The notes beneath the pieces are model-generated. The model was not told the DNA's origin, searched no databases, and saw only the letters and a program-made list of their open reading frames with translations. Both the position numbers and the translations under genes were made by a program. Source: Rhodospira sp. (lineage in GTDB: Bacteria > Pseudomonadota > Alphaproteobacteria > Rhodospirillales > Rhodospirillaceae). From it: a stretch of DNA of 5,982 bases. Every line of letters starts with the position of its first letter. The stretch's first letter is position 1. Shown in pieces: positions 1-3,995 of this stretch. Location of the stretch: contig JANQGN010000731.1 of assembly GCA_028277295.1 (NCBI GenBank), positions 1-5,982 on the forward strand, read 5' to 3'.

Positions 1-27
1 TCCGCCGAGCGGGCCGGCCACGGACCT

Positions 28-52
28 CAACGGTCACTCTCACGGACCGTTG
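28..52. promoter_or_regulatory. 8-bp perfect inverted repeat before the EthD gene
   Basis: CAACGGTC at 28-35 is matched by its exact reverse complement GACCGTTG at 45-52, with a 9-base spacer. The repeat ends five bases before the Shine-Dalgarno site at 57-63. A short direct repeat ACGGACC (20-26 and 42-48) overlaps it. The arrangement could be a repressor operator or a hairpin in the mRNA leader that affects access to the ribosome binding site. No convincing -35/-10 pair can be assigned because the window starts here. The repeat is seen directly; the role is inference. Confidence 0.45.
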
Positions 53-56
53 GTAT

Positions 57-63
57 GAGGAGA
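57..63 (+). promoter_or_regulatory. Ribosome binding site that decides the EthD start
   Basis: GAGGAGA lies six bases before the ATG at 70. An in-frame ATG at 55 overlaps this site and has no Shine-Dalgarno sequence of its own, so the start at 70 is preferred. Confidence 0.8.
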
Positions 64-69
64 CCCCCG

Positions 70-768
70 ATGCTGCATCAGTTTATTTTCGCCGCGCCCA
101 AGCCGGGCATGAGCGCGCAGGACTTCCAGGACTACTGGGTCAACAAGCACGCCGTGACCTACGCGGCCAAGATTCCCCAGATCCGCCGCTATAGCGTGGA
201 TACCCGGCTTCCCGTTGGCGCCGCTCCCGAGCCGGCCCTGTTCGAGGGGTGTGCGGAAATCTGGCTGGATGACGCGGACGCCCTGATCGCGGCCATGGAG
301 TCGCCAGAGCTGCAAAAAGGGGCTCGCGCCGACGAGCCCAATTGGGCGGCCTTCTGGATGACCATCGCGCTGAACACCGAAACCCATGCGGTCCTGGCGG
401 GTCCGCCCGACAGCCGCGACAGTCCCCTCGTCAAGCTGATGATGCTGGTCAAGCGCCAGGGCGCCCTGGAGGTGGCCGACTTCCAGCGCCGGTTCCTGGA
501 CGAGGCCGCGCCCAAGGCGCTGGACCTGCCCGGGCTGCGCCGCCTTGAGGTGAACCTGGTGCCGGAGATGTTCTACGACGTGGCCGAAACCCCCTTTGAC
601 GGAGTCGTCGTGGCATGGTTCGACGACGCCGCGGCGGTGGAGGCGGCCCTGGCCTCGCCCGCGTTCACCGATCAGGTGCAACCGGACTGGGCCACCGTCG
701 TCAATCCCAAGTACCTGCGTCGCATGGTGATGCGGGAACACTGGATCATCGGTCCCGAACCCCGGTAA
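70..768 (+). CDS. EthD domain-containing protein with two EthD-like repeats
   Basis: The protein has 232 residues and belongs by sequence style to the EthD family, small ferredoxin-like (dimeric alpha/beta barrel) proteins found beside oxygenases and other catabolic or polyketide-tailoring enzymes. Residues 1-110 carry the typical layout: a first strand (HQFIFAAPK), the helix signature F-x-x-Y-W-x-x-x-H (DFQDYWVNKH, 18-27), an R-R-Y-S-V strand (39-43) and a D-D-A-D-A helix after the EIWLD strand. Residues 118-228 repeat the fold (strand LVKLMMLVKR, helix VADFQRRFLDEAAPKA, strand LRRLEVNLV, strand GVVVAWFDD, helix AAAVEAALASPAF). In this copy the YW...H signature is lost, so the second half may be structural. 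Single-domain EthD proteins are about 100 residues, so this is a fused tandem. No signal peptide is visible, so it is probably cytosolic. It is followed after 79 bases by the DJ-1/PfpI gene. The exact reaction or partner cannot be read. Confidence 0.85.
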   Translation: MLHQFIFAAPKPGMSAQDFQDYWVNKHAVTYAAKIPQIRRYSVDTRLPVGAAPEPALFEGCAEIWLDDADALIAAMESPELQKGARADEPNWAAFWMTIALNTETHAVLAGPPDSRDSPLVKLMMLVKRQGALEVADFQRRFLDEAAPKALDLPGLRRLEVNLVPEMFYDVAETPFDGVVVAWFDDAAAVEAALASPAFTDQVQPDWATVVNPKYLRRMVMREHWIIGPEPR

Positions 769-788
769 CGCCCGCCGGCGCGCCCCTC

Positions 789-826
789 GGTGACGCCCCT
801 CGGGGGCGCCTCTCGGGGGCGCCACC
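789..826 (+). promoter_or_regulatory. Hairpin-forming GC repeats in the leader of the DJ-1 gene
   Basis: Arms 789-799 and 816-826 can pair over 11 positions with a single A/C mismatch (793 with 822), closing a 16-base loop. Two shorter perfect hairpins overlap each other inside this region: CGCCCC (794-799) with GGGGCG (803-808), and GGCGCC (805-810) with GGCGCC (818-823). They cannot all form at once. The region also holds direct repeats: CGCCCCTCGG at 781-790 and 794-803, and TCGGGGGCGCC at 800-810 and 813-823. No T-run follows, so it is not a classical intrinsic terminator. It sits just before the Shine-Dalgarno GGAAGGA (834-840). It could be a Rho-linked pause or end for the EthD transcript, or a leader structure. 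The role is inference. Confidence 0.45.
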
Positions 827-847
827 GTCACGTGGAAGGACATCGCC

Positions 848-1429
848 ATGACAGCCTTGCCATTAAAGGGAAAAAAGATCGCCGTCCTGATGGAGTCCGA
901 CTATTACGAAAATGAGATTCACTACTATCAGCATCGCTTTCCGGAAGAGGGCATCGAACTTGTGTTCCTCACGCGCCTGTGGGGGAACCCGTCGCTGACA
1001 TTCACCGGTCACGAATACAGGGCGCCGCTGACGGTCTCTGAAACCTTCGAGGGCATGAGCGACGAGACCCTGCGCGCCTACGCGGCGGTGATCGTGCCGT
1101 CCGGCATGGTCGCCGACAGGCTGCGGTTCACCGATGACGTGACCCGCATTCCCCCGGCGACCGAGTTCCTGGCCCGGGCGTTCGCCGAGCCCTCGATCCT
1201 CAAGGGCATCATCTGCCACGGCCTGTGGCTGACCGCCCCGCGTCCCGACCTGGTGCGCGGCCGCCCACTGACCTGCCACAACAATCTCATCGGCGACGCC
1301 AAGGCCTACGGCGCCGACTACCGGGACGCCGACTTGATGGTGGACGGCGACCTGATCACGGCGCGGACCGGGAACCATTGCCATCTGCTGGCGCGCACGA
1401 TCATCGACACCCTGTTGGCGGGGGCTTAG
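848..1429 (+). CDS. DJ-1/PfpI family protein
   Basis: The protein has 193 residues, the normal single-domain length of the DJ-1/PfpI family (class I glutamine amidotransferase-like fold), whose members include proteases, chaperones, glyoxalase III/deglycase-type enzymes and hydratases. The first strand KKIAVLMESDYYENEI (9-24) holds a candidate acidic residue, Glu21, in the position usually occupied by the family's conserved Glu. The strand YAAVIVPSGM (78-87) corresponds to the family's VIPGG loop, with Ser replacing one Gly. The nucleophile elbow GIICHGLWL (120-128) has Cys123 followed by His124. The C-terminal RPLTCHNNL...GADYRDADLMVDGDLITARTG (139-175) is a close match to the family's end. 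The start is supported by GGAAGGA at 834-840, seven bases upstream. No signal peptide is seen, so it is cytosolic. It is 45 bases ahead of the first SnoaL-like gene. The fold call is strong; the substrate is unknown. Confidence 0.9.
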   Translation: MTALPLKGKKIAVLMESDYYENEIHYYQHRFPEEGIELVFLTRLWGNPSLTFTGHEYRAPLTVSETFEGMSDETLRAYAAVIVPSGMVADRLRFTDDVTRIPPATEFLARAFAEPSILKGIICHGLWLTAPRPDLVRGRPLTCHNNLIGDAKAYGADYRDADLMVDGDLITARTGNHCHLLARTIIDTLLAGA

Positions 1430-1458
1430 CCCCCACCCTGACCCTTGTTCCCGGCTAT

Positions 1459-1467
1459 GGAAAGGGA
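1459..1467 (+). promoter_or_regulatory. Ribosome binding site that decides the first SnoaL start
   Basis: GGAAAGGGA lies seven bases before the ATG at 1475. Earlier in-frame starts (TTG at 1445, ATG at 1457) lie before or overlap this site. The start at 1475 also gives the N-terminus MSDQ, identical to that of the downstream paralogue, which settles the choice. Confidence 0.75.
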
Positions 1468-1474
1468 CCGGCCC

Positions 1475-1885
1475 ATGAGCGACCAAGACACCTTAGCGAT
1501 CATCAAGACTCATATCGCCTCCTTCGCGGCGGGGGATATCGACGCCGTCCGTCGGCAATGCACGGAGGACGTGGTGTGGACGCCGCCGCGGTCGGCCGGG
1601 ATCATTCCCTACAATAAGCCCTGGCGCGGGCGTGACGGTGTCGCCGAATACTGCCGTTTATTGCGGGAGGCCCTGGAATGGGAGTCCTTCGAGATCCCCG
1701 TTCTTCTGGCGGCGCAAGACGACCACGTGGTGATCGTGGGCCGCGAGGTCATCAAGGTCCGCGCCACCGGCAAGCGCGTGGACAACACGTTTCTGGCCTT
1801 GTTCAAGGTGAGGGATGGTCTGATCGCCGAGTTCACGTTCTCCGAAAACACGGAACTGCTGGCCGCCGCGTTCGCCGGGACATGA
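1475..1885 (+). CDS. SnoaL-like / NTF2-fold protein, first tandem copy
   Basis: The protein has 136 residues, the usual length of the SnoaL-like/NTF2 (ketosteroid-isomerase-like cone) superfamily, which includes polyketide cyclases, isomerases, limonene-epoxide hydrolase relatives and many non-catalytic members. It shows the standard order: an N-terminal helix ending AAGDIDAVRRQCTEDVVWTPP (18-38), a loop, the WRGRDGVAEYC helix (50-60), then alternating strands containing LLAAQDDHVVIVGREVIKV, DNTFLALFKVRDGLIAEFTFSEN. By hand alignment it matches the gene at 2188 at about 80 of 135 positions, with a one-residue gap near residue 47. Strongest shared blocks are QCTEDVVWTPP, RGRDGVAEYC and RDGLIAE. 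The two Cys at 29 and 60 are shared. It follows the DJ-1 gene by 45 bases and is separated from its paralogue by 302 bases. Whether it is an enzyme or a binding protein cannot be decided. Confidence 0.88.
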   Translation: MSDQDTLAIIKTHIASFAAGDIDAVRRQCTEDVVWTPPRSAGIIPYNKPWRGRDGVAEYCRLLREALEWESFEIPVLLAAQDDHVVIVGREVIKVRATGKRVDNTFLALFKVRDGLIAEFTFSENTELLAAAFAGT

Positions 1886-2187
1886 TGGCGGCGCGTGCCG
1901 GCGCTGTCGCCGATGGCCGCGAAAAAAAAACGCTATCGGAAAAAAGGTCTCTTGCCAGGGGGGGCGAGCGTGATGCCAGCTTGGTAATTGGGGAATGACT
2001 CATCCGTCCCGCTCCTCCACCCGGCGACCCTTCGGCTCATGGTTCCGAAAGGACACCGACGGGGGTGGCCGGGAGGGGGAACGGGGCAGGTTACAACCAG
2101 CCGGACCAAGTCAGGCGCCTGCCGTCCGTTCCGGGGAAGGCGGCCGGCATTCCCCAGTCTCAAACCGATCATGGCAGAGGACACACC
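1886..2187. other. 302-base gap between the SnoaL paralogues
   Basis: No convincing gene is seen here. The left part has an A9 run (1922-1930) and an A6 run (1940-1945), striking in such GC-rich DNA, after a GC-rich stretch that could fold (GCGGC 1888-1892 with GCCGC 1916-1920, and CGGCG 1899-1903 with CGCCG 1908-1912). A T-run does not follow, so it is not a plus-strand intrinsic terminator. The A-runs could be an UP-like or bent element of a promoter for the genes at 2188 onward, but no good -35/-10 pair was found. Further right are a 10-base palindrome CAGGCGCCTG (2112-2121), an arm pair TTCGG/CCGAA (2031-2035 and 2045-2049) and an arm pair GGGGAA/TTCCCC (2133-2138 and 2150-2155). A promoter here is a guess from gap length and base composition. 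Confidence 0.35.
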
Positions 2188-2595
2188 ATGAGCGACCAAG
2201 CCAATGTTGAGGCGATCAAGGCGCATATCGCCGCGTTCACCAAGCAGGACATCGAGGCGGTCCGCAAGCAATGCACCGAGGACGTCGTCTGGACGCCGCC
2301 GTCGTCCAAGGGCGTTCTTCCGAGCAAGACATTCCGGGGTCGGGACGGTGTCGCCGAGTACTGCAAGCTGCTCATCGACGCGCTGGACTGGGAGGCCTTC
2401 GAGGTCCCCCTGATTCTGGCCGCCGACGACGATCATGTTGTGGTCAAGGGCCGGGAGATCTTTACCGTGCGCGCCACCAGCACGCGCCTGGACAACACCA
2501 TCATCATGCTCTTCAAGATGCGTGATGGGCTGATCGCCGAAGTCGTCATGTGCGATCGGACCGATCACGAGGCCCAGGCGGCGGCCGTGGCATGA
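2188..2595 (+). CDS. SnoaL-like / NTF2-fold protein, second tandem copy
   Basis: The protein has 135 residues and is a paralogue of the product at 1475, starting with the same MSDQ and sharing QCTEDVVWTPP (28-38), RGRDGVAEYC (50-59), DDHVV, VRAT, DNT and RDGLIAE. The start at 2188 is chosen for this matching N-terminus and for AGAGG at 2176-2180, seven bases upstream; a longer GTG start at 2065 would add residues with no counterpart in the paralogue. Differences gather at the end (VVMCDRTDHEAQAAAVA here against FTFSENTELLAAAFAGT in the other copy) and just before the RGRDG helix, places that in NTF2 folds can line the pocket, so the copies may differ in ligand or may form a heteromer. Matching codons in the conserved blocks differ mainly at third positions, which suggests an old duplication kept by selection. 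The function is otherwise unknown. Confidence 0.88.
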   Translation: MSDQANVEAIKAHIAAFTKQDIEAVRKQCTEDVVWTPPSSKGVLPSKTFRGRDGVAEYCKLLIDALDWEAFEVPLILAADDDHVVVKGREIFTVRATSTRLDNTIIMLFKMRDGLIAEVVMCDRTDHEAQAAAVA

Positions 2596-2608
2596 CTCCG
2601 TTAGACCC

Positions 2609-2639
2609 GGCTCTCGGCCATCGCCGATGACCGAGGGCC
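2609..2639 (+). terminator. Long hairpin after the second SnoaL gene, terminator-like without a T-run
   Basis: Arms 2609-2622 and 2626-2639 pair over 14 positions: 12 Watson-Crick pairs, one G-U (2612 with 2636) and one C/A mismatch (2618 with 2630), closing a GCC triloop. The stem begins 14 bases after the stop codon at 2593-2595, which is a usual position for a terminator or 3'-end stabiliser. The bases that follow (CCGTCTATCC) are not a T-run, so Rho-independent termination is not assured. It may instead mark the processed 3' end of the mRNA. Confidence 0.5.
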
Positions 2640-2659
2640 ACCGTCTATCCCGGCCGGGT

Positions 2660-2690
2660 GGGTCTCCCGCGCACAACCCAGGGGAGACCC
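2660..2690. repeat. 9-bp perfect inverted repeat before the ankyrin gene
   Basis: GGGTCTCCC (2660-2668) is matched exactly by GGGAGACCC (2682-2690) with a 13-base spacer. In RNA the stem can be extended by U-G, G-C and G-U pairs outward to 2656 and 2694. It directly follows a 10-base palindrome CCCGGCCGGG (2649-2658). It lies 28 bases before the Shine-Dalgarno site of the ankyrin gene, so it could be an operator, a leader hairpin or the second of two stacked 3'-end hairpins. The repeat is seen; the role is inference. Confidence 0.5.
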
Positions 2691-2734
2691 GCTTCGCCCA
2701 CGTCCCCTTCCCGCCCGCGAAAGGAACACCGGTC

Positions 2735-3931
2735 ATGTCGCAGGACATCACGACCGCGATCACCCTCGGCAAGGCCGGGGACACCGACGCCCTCATGGCC
2801 TGGATCGCCGCCGGGGGCATGCCCGACCAGCATGACGCCGACGGCTGGACCCCGTTGTTGTGGGCGTCGGTGCGGGGGCACGCCGACACGGTGACCGCGC
2901 TGCTGGCCAAGGGCGCCGACAGCGCCATGGCACACGCCCGCTCTGCTGCCTTGCCGATCCATATGGCCGGGCAGTCCGGCGACGTCGCCACCACCAAGGT
3001 CCTGCTGGAGCACACCCCGGCGCAGATGGACGCGGTCTGGGATCTGAACGGCCATACCGTTCTTCTGCAGGCCGTGTTCTACGGTTACCTGGACTTGGCG
3101 CGCTTTCTGGTGGAACGCGGCGCCAACACCACCATCACCACCGCGCGCGGCCTGGGCGCGATGGAGTTCGCCCAGCAGTTCCAGAATCAGGCGTTGATGG
3201 ACATTCTGCGTCCCTACGATAGTCCGGCCGACGCCAAGGCCCGCTACTACCAAAGCTACCTGCGGCGCATCGCCCCGACCGTGCCACCCGAGGAGCAGGC
3301 CGCCCAGGCGCTGGCCGATCGTATGGTTGGGCTCGTCAGCGACGGTTTGGCCGATGCGGCCAAGGACTCGACGACGGTGGATCGAACCCTCGCGGCCGTC
3401 ACCGCCCTGATCGAGACCGACGGCGCCGATGTCAACCGCCTGGGCGGTCCGCTGCAACAGCCCCCCCTGGTCGTCGCGGTCACCGGCAACAACGGTTTGC
3501 CGCCCAGTCCGGACATGGCCCGACTCCGGCTGGAGCTGGCCCGGGTGCTGCTGGCCAAGGGCGCCGATCCCACCCTTCACGAGCGTCATCCCATGGGGGC
3601 CCATACCGTGATCCGGGCCTCGGTGTTCAACCATCTCGACATTCTGAAACTGTGCGCCGGGCACCTCTCGGCCCAACAACTCGCCGACGCCATCAACGAA
3701 ATCCCCGTGGTCAATGGCCTGACGGCCCTGCATGACAATGTTCTGCGGGCCACCATGGCGGCCCCCGATCACTTCGAGGGATACCTGGATCAGGCGCGCT
3801 GGTTCATGGCCAACGGCGCCCGCAGTGACATCGAGGATTTTTCCGGCGTCACGCAGCAGAACATCGCCGAGAACGCCAAGGATCCGGAAGTGCGCCGGCG
3901 CCTGCTGGAGGTCCTCAGGATGTCGGCTTGA
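2735..3931 (+). CDS. Ankyrin-repeat protein, soluble
   Basis: The protein has 398 residues. Residues 3-160 form about four ankyrin units, the clearest being DADGWTPLLWASVRGHADTV followed by TALLAKGAD (34-62), then IHMAGQSGDVATTKVLLEH (75-93), then GHTVLLQAVFYGYLDLARFL and VERGAN (106-131). A charged linker (about 160-215) leads to a second, more degenerate block (215-395) with ALIETDGADVN, RVLLAKGADPT, TVIRASVFNHLDILKL, NGLTALHDNV and WFMANGARSDI. Ankyrin repeats bind other proteins; no catalytic domain is visible. No signal peptide or membrane segment is seen, so it is probably cytosolic. The start at 2735 follows AAAGGAA (2720-2726) by eight bases; the in-frame ATG at 2627 lies inside the preceding hairpin, and the extra residues it would add do not look like ankyrin sequence. 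It is the last plus-strand gene and converges on the cyclase gene, 64 bases apart. Its partner is unknown. Confidence 0.85.
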   Translation: MSQDITTAITLGKAGDTDALMAWIAAGGMPDQHDADGWTPLLWASVRGHADTVTALLAKGADSAMAHARSAALPIHMAGQSGDVATTKVLLEHTPAQMDAVWDLNGHTVLLQAVFYGYLDLARFLVERGANTTITTARGLGAMEFAQQFQNQALMDILRPYDSPADAKARYYQSYLRRIAPTVPPEEQAAQALADRMVGLVSDGLADAAKDSTTVDRTLAAVTALIETDGADVNRLGGPLQQPPLVVAVTGNNGLPPSPDMARLRLELARVLLAKGADPTLHERHPMGAHTVIRASVFNHLDILKLCAGHLSAQQLADAINEIPVVNGLTALHDNVLRATMAAPDHFEGYLDQARWFMANGARSDIEDFSGVTQQNIAENAKDPEVRRRLLEVLRMSA

Positions 3932-3995
3932 CGCGCACGACAAGCAGCGCGCGGAACCTTATAGCCGCGACGAGCCTTGCGCATCGCACCATGCT

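Noticed and set aside
40..849. Long minus-strand open frame opposite the EthD gene
   Set aside because: It mirrors the codon periodicity of the EthD gene, its sequence is rich in Arg, Gly and His with no recognisable fold, and it has no ribosome binding site I could find.
1888..1945. Intrinsic terminator after the first SnoaL gene
   Set aside because: The GC-rich stems are followed by A-runs, not T-runs, on the plus strand; read on the minus strand the T-runs lie before the stems rather than after them.
1995..2003. Short palindrome ATGACTCAT
   Set aside because: Nine bases with an odd centre are expected by chance in this length, and no second copy or promoter context supports a role.
2627..2734. 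Extended N-terminus of the ankyrin protein from the ATG at 2627
   Set aside because: That ATG lies inside the hairpin at 2609-2639, has no ribosome binding site, and the added residues are Pro/Gly/Arg-rich with no ankyrin pattern; the ATG at 2735 has a good site.
1933..3943. Two long minus-strand open frames (1933-3015 and 2645-3943) opposite the SnoaL and ankyrin genes
   Set aside because: Both are typical GC-rich shadows of genes with clear family matches on the plus strand; their translations look low in complexity and unlike any family.
3932..3995. Bidirectional terminator between the ankyrin and cyclase genes
   Set aside because: Only a 5-bp CGCGC/GCGCG pair (3932-3936 and 3947-3951) and a 4-bp stem (3978-3988) were found, with no T-run on either strand.
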